Positions 15,753 to 24,633 of a DNA stretch of 64,000 bases are shown piece by piece. This DNA is from Pedobacter chitinilyticus (lineage in GTDB: Bacteria > Bacteroidota > Bacteroidia > Sphingobacteriales > Sphingobacteriaceae). A program made the position numbers and the translations under genes. The notes beneath the pieces were generated by a model. It did not search any database. It saw only the letters and a program-made list of their open reading frames with translations, and was not told the origin of the DNA. Position 1 is the first letter of the stretch. Every line of letters begins with the position of its first letter. The DNA is taken from NCBI RefSeq assembly GCF_003313385.1, contig NZ_QMHN01000001.1, forward strand, positions 459,673 to 523,672. The letters are read 5' to 3'.

Positions 15753-16946
15753 ATGAAAAGAATTTACCTTACCCTAGTGGTATTGGCTATGCTTATGGCC
15801 CATACCCTAAAAGCGCAAGTGATTGCTGGCTGGAATTTAAAAGCCTATACTACGGGCAACAATTCGATCCCTGGAAATCTTAACGCCACTTCTCAGGACC
15901 CAAATATTCAAACCCCCGTACTGTCAAGAGGTAGTGGGCTGACCTCAAGCGATGTCAACTTTGCCTATTTTTCCAACGTAACCTCAACCAGTACGACAGG
16001 AAATTTGGCTGCTGATGCTGTCAATAATGGCGACTTCTATCTGGTTGCCTTGAATGCAACAACTGGGACTATGAATGTGACTAAAATTAACTACCAATTA
16101 TATCGTTCGGCAAACGGGCCAAATACTTTCAGATGGGCCTATAGTATCGATGGTGGTGCTTTTGTGAATGTGGGACCCTCAGATGTAACCTACACTGGTA
16201 CCGATAATTTAGGCTTGATGCAAACTACCATTGACGTATCTGCCGTAACGGCTTTGCAAAATGTACCTTCAACTTCTACGGTTACATTTAGGTTACTGGG
16301 CTGGGGTGCTACAACTGGAACCAGAAGATTTGGATTAGGAAGAAATTCTTCGGCTTCAGATAATGCATTGGTGCTTTCTTTCGAAGGATCCTTGTCTACC
16401 ACACTTCCCGTTGAGCTTACTTCTTTTACGGCAAAACCACAAGCCAATGCTGTGCAATTGAATTGGCAAACGTCGTCAGAACAGCGTAATTCGCACTTTG
16501 AAATCCTGCGCTCGGCAGATGGAGCAACTTTTAACGTGATCGGTACAAAAGCAGGAAATGGTACTACCCAAAATAGACAATACTATAGCTTCGAAGATAA
16601 GCAACCCTTAAATGGAACTAGCTATTATGCCCTTAAGCAATTTGATGAAGATGGAATGAGCAAACTTTACGATGCCATAGCCATAAAATTGAATTTGGTG
16701 CCTTCTATATTTATGGTAACGCCTAGTGCCACAGGTATTTCTATCCAAGTGGGCGCAGTTTTAAACGAAAAGGCAAATGTTTCCATTGTAGACATCAGCG
16801 GAAATAAAATTATGGAGAGACAGCTGCTCTTGAACAAAGGCACTAACCAGTTAGAGATAGATAATGTTGCGTTGGTAAAGGGTAAGCTTTATATGGTCAA
16901 CCTCAAATCCGCCAGTATTAACCAAACGGCCAAAATCATCAGATAA
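15753..16946 (+). CDS. secreted protein C of the paralog array, with type IX sorting tail
   Basis: The 397-residue protein starts from ATG 15753 with a signal peptide ending in KAQ. GTG at 15723 would add ten charged residues and is unlikely. It consists of the shared array domain (TPVLSRGSG, FRWAYSIDGGAF, FRLLGWGA and LVLSFEGS), the LPVELTSFTA linker domain, and a T9SS-like C-terminal domain. It is probably a surface or secreted glycan-related protein, by analogy with its place just before SusC/SusD, but no activity can be assigned. Its start is preceded by AAATAAACC-type sequence like that before protein B. Confidence 0.72.
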   Translation: MKRIYLTLVVLAMLMAHTLKAQVIAGWNLKAYTTGNNSIPGNLNATSQDPNIQTPVLSRGSGLTSSDVNFAYFSNVTSTSTTGNLAADAVNNGDFYLVALNATTGTMNVTKINYQLYRSANGPNTFRWAYSIDGGAFVNVGPSDVTYTGTDNLGLMQTTIDVSAVTALQNVPSTSTVTFRLLGWGATTGTRRFGLGRNSSASDNALVLSFEGSLSTTLPVELTSFTAKPQANAVQLNWQTSSEQRNSHFEILRSADGATFNVIGTKAGNGTTQNRQYYSFEDKQPLNGTSYYALKQFDEDGMSKLYDAIAIKLNLVPSIFMVTPSATGISIQVGAVLNEKANVSIVDISGNKIMERQLLLNKGTNQLEIDNVALVKGKLYMVNLKSASINQTAKIIR

Positions 16947-17034
16947 GGAAAAAGAAAAGTGTCGATTTGTTTTTCATCTTTTTAAGGTGAACTAAAAATC
17001 TACGTGCCTATAAATTACATTTATCATTAAAAAT

Positions 17035-20000
17035 ATGCAGCAAAAATTAGCACCAATAGGTCTTTTGCTTCTATTGTTGAGCTGTTTTTTTACTTCTGTA
17101 AAAGCGCAGCAAACATTAAAAACAATCAACCTTAAAGTTATAGATGCCGACCAAAACGACCCTTTAGGTGGGGTGGTTATTGGCTCCGCGTTAGACAAAA
17201 AGAAATCAGTCTTAACCAATGAACAAGGAATGTTCAGCATTACCTTATCGGAAACAGATACCCTGATCATTTCCCATATTGGCTACCAGCGTCAGGGCAT
17301 TGCCGTAAAAAAAATCACCGGAAGTACCATCGCCCTAAAATCAATAGCCACTCAATTGGAAGATGTGATTATTATTGGATATGGTACCGCTAAGCGAGAC
17401 GAAATAGCAGGTTCGGTAGCTAAGGTAGATATCGAAGAGATGAAAAAAGCTCCCGTAACTTCCTTTGAACAGGCCTTGCAGGGACGAATCGCAGGTCTAC
17501 AAATATCTGCCAGCGATGGCCAGCCTGGTGATGAAATGAACGTAGTGATTAGAGGCGGTAACTCCCTTACCCAAAGCAATGCTCCTTTATATGTGATTGA
17601 TGGTTTTCCAGTTGAAGACCCCTCGCTAAGCTCTCTTAATCCAGACGATATCGCATCCATTACGATTTTAAAAGATGCGGCTTCTACGGCTGTTTATGGT
17701 GCTAGAGGTGCTAATGGGGTAATTGTTATCGAAACCAAAAGAGGACAAGAAGGGAAGCCTTCGTTCAGTTATCAGCTTAATTATGGGGTGCAAAATTCTG
17801 ACAAGCGCATGGAGTTGATGAACCCTTATGAATTTGTGAAATATCAACTGGAATTTAATCCAACACGAGCAACCAGTACCTATCTCATTAATGGACGTAC
17901 TTTGGACAGCTACAAAGACATCAAAGGAATTGACTGGCAAGAAGCGGTATTTAGAACGGGTGCCTATCAGCAACACAACATCAGTGTAACTGGAGGAACT
18001 AAGCAATCCAAATACATGATTTCGGCGGCCATTCTTGACCAACAAGGAATGATTATCAATACAGGCTTTAAACGTTATCAAGGTCGTTTAGCTTTAGATC
18101 AGAGCTTTTCAAAAAGGGTAACTTTTAGGCTAAGGGCCGATTATAGTAGTCAGGAAGCTTATGGACAAAGAGTAGCGGCTTCCAACGCTGATAGCAACGG
18201 TGCGCAAGCCACCAGTTATTTGCTTTTTGGTACTTGGGGGTACAGGCCAGTTACAGGGAATGTGGATGAAAACTTGGAAGATGACCTATTGGACCCCACT
18301 ATTCAGCTGTCTACCGATTCGAGGATAAACCCAGTAATGTCGGCCAATAACGAGTACAACAGTAACAAAATCCATAATCTTAATGCCAATGCCTTTGTTA
18401 ATTTCAATATCATAGAGGGATTGGATTTTAAAATTTCTGGAGGTATCAGTAATAGAAATTCGAGGGTTGATGAGTTTTATAATAGCAAAACTTCCAGAGG
18501 TAACATCAATATTTATGGCAACACTGCCAGAGGGATTAATGGCGCCATTGATTTCCCTTCAAGATTTAGTTGGACCAATGAAAATACCCTGAACTACACC
18601 AAGCAGTTTAACAAAGTGCATCGCGTCAATGCTATCATCGGTTTTACCATGCAGGAAGTAAAAACCTCTGCTTATGGTTTTGCCACTCGCCGTATTGCTG
18701 ACGAAAGTTTGGGCATGCCAAGCTTAGCTTTAGGTACGCCTTATCAGGTAGGGGCAATGGAATCAAGAAACACCTTGCTTTCAGGCTTGGGAAGAATCAA
18801 TTATAACTATAAATCTAAATACACGCTGGAGTTCAGCATGCGTGCCGATGGTTCTTCTAAATTTAGACCAGAAAATCGTTGGGGATATTTTCCAGCGGCA
18901 AGTTTTGCTTGGTTGGCAAGTCGTGAGACATTCCTTAAAAATATCAAAGCCATTAGCAACGCCAAGTTCAGGGTAAGTTATGGTCTATCGGGAAATAACC
19001 GTGTGGGCGATTTTTCTTACCTATCTACCATTGGTTATCCGATGACGAATGCCTATTCATTCCAAAATCAAACGCCTCAACTAGGCAGTTGGTTAAGCAA
19101 TTTGGGTAATCCTGCATTAACTTGGGAAACCACTGCACAATTAGATTTAGGAGCTGATATTTCGTTTTTGAAAGATAGAATTAGCTTAACGGTAGATTAC
19201 TACAACAAAGACACTAAAGATCTATTGCTTAATGCAGATATTCCCACCACTACGGGTTATTCAAAAGTGTTTAGAAACATTGGGAAGGTACAAAACAAAG
19301 GCTGGGAGTTTACTTTATCTACCATCAATATTAAGAATGCAAATTTTTCATGGTCTAGTAACTTCAACATCTCCTTTAACAAAAATAAGGTGTTGGAATT
19401 GGCCGATAACCAAGAAGTTTTCTTAAGCCGCGTATCGTGGACCAGTACTTTTAATGGTACTCCTTTGTATTTGACTAAGGTGGGTCAGCCAGTTTCGCAG
19501 TTCTTTGGTTACGCTTTTGATGGTGTATATCAATATGCCGATTTCAACCAAATGGCTGATGGCAGTTACAAGCTAAAAACTGGAATTACAGATAACGGTA
19601 CGGATAGGGAAAGCATCCAGCCAGGTGATGTTAAATACAAAGACATGAATGGTGATATGGTTATTAACGACCAGGATATGGTGGTCATTGGTAGAACCTT
19701 GCCCAAACATACGGGAGGTTTTTCTAATGTTTTTCAATACAAATCATTTACCCTAAGTACGCTGTTGCAATGGAGCTATGGTAACGACATCTTTAACGCC
19801 AATAGGGTAGTGTTTGAAGGTAATGAAATTAACCGCAACAATGTAAACCAATTTGCGGATTACCAAAACAGGTGGACACCAACCAATCCAAGCAACACCA
19901 TGTTTAGGGCGGGCGGCTCAGGACCATTGGGTGCTTATTCTTCACGCACTATTGAAGACGGTTCCTACCTCAGGTTAAAAACAGTGGCTTTAGCTTATCT

Positions 20001-20202
20001 TATTCCAGCAAAATGGTCGACAAAAATTGGTTTGAGCAAGTTGCAGGTTACTGCATCAGGACAAAACCTGGCCACTTGGACTAAGTATTCTGGCATGGAC
20101 CCTGAGGTTTCGGTACGGAATACCATCTTAACCCCAGGCTTCGATTATTCGGCCTATCCGTTACCTCGAACAATTGTATTTGGTTTACAGGCATCATTTT
20201 AG
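17035..20202 (+). CDS. SusC/RagA family TonB-dependent outer-membrane transporter
   Basis: This 1055-residue outer-membrane importer takes up oligosaccharides with its SusD partner. Visible in order are a signal peptide (cleavage near KAQQ at 24-25), a CarboxypepD_reg-like beta domain (about 30-105), the SusC TonB box/plug region with IIIGYGTAKRDE, a plug domain with LYVIDGFPVED and ILKDAASTAVYGARGANG, and a 22-strand barrel ending in a Phe-terminated strand. Length is typical. The SusD gene begins eight bases downstream. No anti-sigma/ECF pair is adjacent, so regulation must come from elsewhere or from another signal. Confidence 0.95.
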   Translation: MQQKLAPIGLLLLLLSCFFTSVKAQQTLKTINLKVIDADQNDPLGGVVIGSALDKKKSVLTNEQGMFSITLSETDTLIISHIGYQRQGIAVKKITGSTIALKSIATQLEDVIIIGYGTAKRDEIAGSVAKVDIEEMKKAPVTSFEQALQGRIAGLQISASDGQPGDEMNVVIRGGNSLTQSNAPLYVIDGFPVEDPSLSSLNPDDIASITILKDAASTAVYGARGANGVIVIETKRGQEGKPSFSYQLNYGVQNSDKRMELMNPYEFVKYQLEFNPTRATSTYLINGRTLDSYKDIKGIDWQEAVFRTGAYQQHNISVTGGTKQSKYMISAAILDQQGMIINTGFKRYQGRLALDQSFSKRVTFRLRADYSSQEAYGQRVAASNADSNGAQATSYLLFGTWGYRPVTGNVDENLEDDLLDPTIQLSTDSRINPVMSANNEYNSNKIHNLNANAFVNFNIIEGLDFKISGGISNRNSRVDEFYNSKTSRGNINIYGNTARGINGAIDFPSRFSWTNENTLNYTKQFNKVHRVNAIIGFTMQEVKTSAYGFATRRIADESLGMPSLALGTPYQVGAMESRNTLLSGLGRINYNYKSKYTLEFSMRADGSSKFRPENRWGYFPAASFAWLASRETFLKNIKAISNAKFRVSYGLSGNNRVGDFSYLSTIGYPMTNAYSFQNQTPQLGSWLSNLGNPALTWETTAQLDLGADISFLKDRISLTVDYYNKDTKDLLLNADIPTTTGYSKVFRNIGKVQNKGWEFTLSTINIKNANFSWSSNFNISFNKNKVLELADNQEVFLSRVSWTSTFNGTPLYLTKVGQPVSQFFGYAFDGVYQYADFNQMADGSYKLKTGITDNGTDRESIQPGDVKYKDMNGDMVINDQDMVVIGRTLPKHTGGFSNVFQYKSFTLSTLLQWSYGNDIFNANRVVFEGNEINRNNVNQFADYQNRWTPTNPSNTMFRAGGSGPLGAYSSRTIEDGSYLRLKTVALAYLIPAKWSTKIGLSKLQVTASGQNLATWTKYSGMDPEVSVRNTILTPGFDYSAYPLPRTIVFGLQASF

Positions 20203-20210
20203 GAGGTTTT

Positions 20211-21788
20211 ATGAAAAGAAAATATCAAATCATTATAGCGCTTTTAGCAATTGTATTCATCAGTTCATGTTCCAAGTTTTTAGATGTAAAACCTAAAGAC
20301 TCTATACTGCCTGAAGAATATTTTGAAACCGAAGAGCAACTGAACAAAGCACTTATCGGTGTTTACGATGTGCTGGGCAATTCGGCACTTTACGGCAATT
20401 ACATGCACGGCCGCATGGGCTTAGATGCCGATGAAGGTTTCCAACGTAGTTCCACTTTAGTCACTGGCCCCATCACTTATGACGTGGAAACGGCAGATTT
20501 AACCGTAAAGAATTTTTGGGCTGCCTTGTACGATGGCATCAATCGAGCGAACTTTTTATTGGAAAATATCCACCGTTCTCAAATGGACGAAACCAAAAGG
20601 AACGAGGTTAAAGGACAAGTACTTTTTCTACGAGGCTATTATTATTTTCTGTTGGTATCCAACTTTGGCGATGTGCCTTTAATCACTGCAGCGAGCAAAT
20701 CCGTCGGTAATACACAAATTGCACGCACGCCTTCCAAACAAGTATATGAACAGATAGAAAAGGACATGTTAGCTGCCGAGCCTTTGGTGAAAAGTGCTCC
20801 AGAAGTAGGTTTTGGTGGTAAAATCAGTAAATCAGCCGTTTGGGGGATATTGGCCAAAGTTTATTTGTATTGGGCAGGTTATCCTTTAAGAGACCAAACT
20901 AAATATGAGCAGGCTAGGAAATGGTCTTCAATGGTGATAACTTCTGGGGGACATGCCTTAAATCCATCGTACCAACAAATTTTCATCAACTATGCGCAAG
21001 ATAAGTACGACATTAAAGAAAGCATTTGGGAAGTAGAGTTTTGGGGTAATGATGCCGAAGCCTATACCGAATCGGGCAGGGTAGGCAGCGTGTTGGGAAT
21101 TGCCAACTCTACTGATGACCCTGTGGTAGGCCGAGTGTTGGGATACATCAATACCACAGCGACCTTATACCGAAGGTACGAGGATACGGATTTACGTCGT
21201 GATTGGACCATTGGTCCTTTCAGATATAGCGGTACACCACCAGCTAAAATCAATTACAGTGCTACACAAATCTATCAGCGAAATGTTGGTAAATGGCGTC
21301 GCGAGTATGAAGTCGTTTCTCCAAAATCTATTATCTCTACCCCACAAAATTATCCATTATTGCGCTATAGCGACGTGTTGCTGATGTATGCTGAAGCAGA
21401 AACAGAAGTGAGTGGAGCGCCAACTACTGCTGCTTACAAAGCAGTTAATGAAGTACGCAGAAGAGGTTATGGAAAGGATGTCAATACTCCTGATGCAACG
21501 ATTGATTTTTCGGGAATGGGAAAGGCCAGTTTTTTAAGTGCCTTGCAAGATGAAAGAAGCCGTGAGTTGGCCTTCGAATCTATCAGAAAAGGTGATCTAG
21601 TTCGATGGGGATTATTGGTAAATAAAATGAAGACGGTAGAAGCTGATTTTGGAAAGGACATCGTCCCTGATAACCTCAAACATGGTGCTAAAACGTTCAA
21701 AAGTGCTTCAGCCAGAGATGTGGTGTTTCCTATTCCAGCTTATGAAATGTCCTTAAACAGATTATTAGTTCAAAACTATGGATGGTAA
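20211..21788 (+). CDS. SusD/RagB family glycan-binding lipoprotein
   Basis: This is a surface lipoprotein that caps the SusC barrel and binds the glycan. The 525-residue protein has a lipoprotein signal with lipobox ending at Cys20 (ISSC). It starts the mature chain with KFLDVKPKDS, followed by TPR-like helices, and ends with the RNRLLVQNYGW-like motif usual for SusD (here LNRLLVQNYGW). It lies eight bases after susC. With the DUF5017 lipoprotein next, it forms a cell-surface capture complex. The ligand is not readable from sequence. Confidence 0.95.
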   Translation: MKRKYQIIIALLAIVFISSCSKFLDVKPKDSILPEEYFETEEQLNKALIGVYDVLGNSALYGNYMHGRMGLDADEGFQRSSTLVTGPITYDVETADLTVKNFWAALYDGINRANFLLENIHRSQMDETKRNEVKGQVLFLRGYYYFLLVSNFGDVPLITAASKSVGNTQIARTPSKQVYEQIEKDMLAAEPLVKSAPEVGFGGKISKSAVWGILAKVYLYWAGYPLRDQTKYEQARKWSSMVITSGGHALNPSYQQIFINYAQDKYDIKESIWEVEFWGNDAEAYTESGRVGSVLGIANSTDDPVVGRVLGYINTTATLYRRYEDTDLRRDWTIGPFRYSGTPPAKINYSATQIYQRNVGKWRREYEVVSPKSIISTPQNYPLLRYSDVLLMYAEAETEVSGAPTTAAYKAVNEVRRRGYGKDVNTPDATIDFSGMGKASFLSALQDERSRELAFESIRKGDLVRWGLLVNKMKTVEADFGKDIVPDNLKHGAKTFKSASARDVVFPIPAYEMSLNRLLVQNYGW

Positions 21789-21796
21789 AATTTAGG

Positions 21797-22714
21797 ATGA
21801 TGAAAAACACGAAAATATACGCAGTTTTATTAGGCTTATGTTTAGCCTCTTGCGATAAAGAAAAACCCATTAGCGAACCAACTTTTGATGTAAAAGCCAC
21901 TGCCACTACTTACAAAGTAGGCGATAGGGTTGAATTTAACTTAAGTGGTAATCCAGATATTGTGAGCTTTTATTCGGGAGAAGTAGGGAATGATTATAAT
22001 TATGTGCAAGGCAGGGTAATGCCAGCTACTAGTGCATTATCTCTTACTACTCGTGTGCTTGCCGCTGGACAGCCAAACCAGTTTGAAGTATTGGCCTCCT
22101 CAGATTTTAATGGCATTTATACGTTAGAAAATGTACAGGCTGCCACTTGGGTACCGCTTAATAGTCGCCTTACTTTAGCCACAGCAAATATAGAGGTTAG
22201 CTCAGGTGTAGCCAGTGTGAACGATGCTTTGACCAAAGACAAGGCCATTTACATCGGGTTCCGATACAAAACCAAAGCAAAACAAAATGCAGGAAATCTA
22301 CTGGGTGCTCGCTGGCGAGTGACCAACTTTTCGTTCCTTATTGCTTCGGCCATTTCATCGGAAGAAAAAGCCCTTAGTGGTAGTGCGGGTTGGAACGTGG
22401 TGACCAGTAGTAATTACGAAACCAATCGTGTGCGTATCACCAGTGCGTATTTGGAATTTATGGGCAATGCCACCAATACTTCGGTAGATACTGAAGGCTG
22501 GATCATTACGTATCCCATTCTATTTGATGGATTTATCACTTATTTGCCAGATAAGTCTAAACCAATTAAGAGTATCGGTAGTCAAAGCGTACAAAACTAT
22601 ACGCATATCTATCAGCAACCAGGAACTTATAAAGCAACTTTTGTAGCTGCCAATGCCAATACAGAAGGATCTAAACAAATCAAAAAAGAAATTACCCTAA
22701 ATATTACTCCTTAA
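21797..22714 (+). CDS. DUF5017 family surface lipoprotein
   Basis: This 305-residue lipoprotein (lipobox LASC close to the N-terminus) has the DUF5017 signature: a GDRVEFNLSGNPDIVSFYSGE block near the start and an immunoglobulin-like end. Such proteins sit right after SusC/SusD pairs and probably bind glycan at the surface. I start at ATG 21797, eight bases after the susD stop; an ATG at 21782 overlapping susD by 7 nt is possible and gives the same lipobox. The C-terminal QPGTYKATFVAAN strand resembles a PKD domain edge. Confidence 0.8.
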   Translation: MMKNTKIYAVLLGLCLASCDKEKPISEPTFDVKATATTYKVGDRVEFNLSGNPDIVSFYSGEVGNDYNYVQGRVMPATSALSLTTRVLAAGQPNQFEVLASSDFNGIYTLENVQAATWVPLNSRLTLATANIEVSSGVASVNDALTKDKAIYIGFRYKTKAKQNAGNLLGARWRVTNFSFLIASAISSEEKALSGSAGWNVVTSSNYETNRVRITSAYLEFMGNATNTSVDTEGWIITYPILFDGFITYLPDKSKPIKSIGSQSVQNYTHIYQQPGTYKATFVAANANTEGSKQIKKEITLNITP

Positions 22715-22717
22715 ACC

Positions 22718-23071
22718 ATGATGAAAAAAGTCATTTTAAGCATCGCTTGCATAATATGTTTCAGTTTGGGCTTGCAAGCACAAGATACGCCTCGCAAATA
22801 CAGTTCATTTCCATTTAATGCCCAAAGCCTAAAAGAAATTGGTTGTAGTGCCGAACAAATCAAGAAGATAACAGAAATCAGAAAGGTAATAATGGATGAA
22901 CGAAAGAAAGTAACAGAAGATACTTCGCTTTCGGAGCGTGACAAAAAACTGGAACAACGTAAACTCATTGATAAAAGTAAAGTGCAAATGATGGAGGTGT
23001 TGACCGATGAACAAAAGCAAAAAGTAGAAGAGTTTAACAAGAAGGTGAAAGAAGAAAAATCGGAAAGTTAA
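22718..23071 (+). CDS. small secreted Spy/LTXXQ-like helical protein, copy 1
   Basis: The 117-residue protein has a signal peptide (cleavage near LQAQ, residues 19-22). The mature chain is short, very charged and probably helical, with LKEIGCSAEQIKKI near the start and LTDEQKQKVEEFNKKV at the end. The LTxEQ pattern recalls Spy/CpxP-like periplasmic proteins that bind unfolded proteins. It has one conserved Cys. A paralog lies at 26156. It ends one base before the next esterase gene, so the two are co-translated. Chaperoning of the esterases is a guess. Confidence 0.65.
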   Translation: MMKKVILSIACIICFSLGLQAQDTPRKYSSFPFNAQSLKEIGCSAEQIKKITEIRKVIMDERKKVTEDTSLSERDKKLEQRKLIDKSKVQMMEVLTDEQKQKVEEFNKKVKEEKSES

Positions 23072-23072
23072 G

Positions 23073-24494
23073 ATGAAGAAGATATTAATAGCCCTATCAT
23101 TCATATTGGGACTAGCCAGTGCACAAGCAAAAGTCATATTACCTTATGTGTTTAGTAATGGAATGGTATTGCAACAAAAAAGCAATGCTGCTATTTGGGG
23201 TAAAACCACTCCTGGGACATCGGTAAACGTAGTCACTTCGTGGAATAAAAAGGAGTATAAAGTAAAAGCCAATGCAGATAGTACTTGGAAGCTTAAGGTA
23301 GAGACCCCAAAAGCGGGTGGGCCATATCAAATTGACATTAACGATGGTGATTTGGTGAGTATTAAAGATATATTGATTGGGGAAGTGTGGTTCATTTCTG
23401 GCCAATCCAATATGGAGATGGCATTGCGTGGCATGGGGGCAGATCAGCCCATTCTTGGTGGGCGAGAAGCAATTGCCAGTGCCAATAACGACAAAATTAG
23501 GTTTTTTAGAAGCCAACATAAAGTATGGGGAACACCCACTGATAACCTAAGAGGCAGATGGCAAACAGCCAGCCCCACCAGCTCGCCTTTGTTCAGTGCA
23601 TTGGGTTATTTCTTTGCACTTAAGCTTCAAAAACAGCTAAACGTTCCCGTTGGGATTGTGCAAGTAGCTTATGGAGGTACACCCATAGAGGCTTGGATGA
23701 GTAAAGAAAGTTTAGCGCCTTTTAATGCAGAAGTAAAAATACCTCAAGAAAAAAACGAAGCCATCGAGAATAAAGGCACACCAACCAGTTTGTTTAATGG
23801 GATGATTAATCCCATGATTGGCCTTACCGTAAAGGGGATGCTTTGGTATCAAGGAGAGCACAATAGACGCTACCCAGCACGTTATGCCAAGCTTTTTCCA
23901 GCTATGGTTGCCGACTGGCGTAAACGTTGGAATAATGGCGAATTTCCTTTTTATTATGTGCAAATAGCTCCTTATGGTTCGCCAGCAAGTTATGTCCCTT
24001 ATATTCCGTTTTTAAGAGAAGCTCAATTAAACAGTTTAAATGTGATACCAAATTCTGGAATGGTCGTGAATGTAGATTTAGGAGCAGAGAATTTCAATCA
24101 CCCACCATTTAAAGAGAAAGTGGCCGATAGAATGTTAGCCATGGTGCTAAACAGAAATTATGGTTTCAAGGAATTGTCTTATCAAGGACCCGCCTATAAG
24201 GCATTAAGTATACAAGGAAATATAGCCATTTTAAGTTTTGACCATGCCGAAAAAGGCTTGAAATTTAGTGAAGAAAACAATGCTAATTTTGAGGTAGCAG
24301 GAGCCGATAAAAAGTTTTATCCCGCTTCAATTGTTAAAATCAAAGGCAATACCATTGAAGTTAGTGCGTCAGAAGTTATTAAGCCCGTGGCAGTACGCTA
24401 TGCTTTTAAAGCTTGGGTAGTGGGTAATTTATACAATATAGAAGGTTTTCCGGCTTCATCATTTAGAACGGATAACTGGGAAATACCAAAGTAG
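23073..24494 (+). CDS. sialate O-acetylesterase family (SASA) esterase 1
   Basis: This is an exported SGNH-type esterase predicted to remove O-acetyl groups from sialic acids or other acetylated glycans. It has 473 residues with a signal peptide ending in AQA or ASA (about residue 19). An Ig-like domain follows (NGMVLQQ start), then SGQSNMEM with nucleophile Ser112, GGTPIEAWMS, WYQGEHN, and a HPPFKEKVADR segment bearing the likely catalytic His. It follows the small helical gene by one base. The family name does not prove a sialate substrate; related enzymes also deacetylate xylan or pectin. Confidence 0.88.
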   Translation: MKKILIALSFILGLASAQAKVILPYVFSNGMVLQQKSNAAIWGKTTPGTSVNVVTSWNKKEYKVKANADSTWKLKVETPKAGGPYQIDINDGDLVSIKDILIGEVWFISGQSNMEMALRGMGADQPILGGREAIASANNDKIRFFRSQHKVWGTPTDNLRGRWQTASPTSSPLFSALGYFFALKLQKQLNVPVGIVQVAYGGTPIEAWMSKESLAPFNAEVKIPQEKNEAIENKGTPTSLFNGMINPMIGLTVKGMLWYQGEHNRRYPARYAKLFPAMVADWRKRWNNGEFPFYYVQIAPYGSPASYVPYIPFLREAQLNSLNVIPNSGMVVNVDLGAENFNHPPFKEKVADRMLAMVLNRNYGFKELSYQGPAYKALSIQGNIAILSFDHAEKGLKFSEENNANFEVAGADKKFYPASIVKIKGNTIEVSASEVIKPVAVRYAFKAWVVGNLYNIEGFPASSFRTDNWEIPK

Positions 24495-24504
24495 CTCTTC
24501 CTTC

Positions 24505-24585
24505 GTCATTGCGAGGTTACGAAGCAATCTTACAATACAGAAGTTAAAATCATTTAGCTTTAGGATTGGTTTGCTTCACAATGAT
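24505..24585. repeat. REP-like inverted repeat between esterase genes
   Basis: GTCATTGCGAGGTTACGAAG... and ...GATTGGTTTGCTTCACAATGAT are inverted partners flanking about 30 bases. Its right half makes up part of a spurious TTG-initiated extension of the next gene, which argues for the ATG at 24634. Confidence 0.6.
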
Positions 24586-24633
24586 CAATTTAGGAATGGC
24601 TTTATCACAAACGATGATTTAATTCTGATTTAC

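Noticed and set aside
24571..24633. TTG-initiated N-terminal extension of esterase 2
   Set aside because: The extension is encoded partly by a REP-like repeat and hides the signal peptide; ATG 24634 fits the paralogs.
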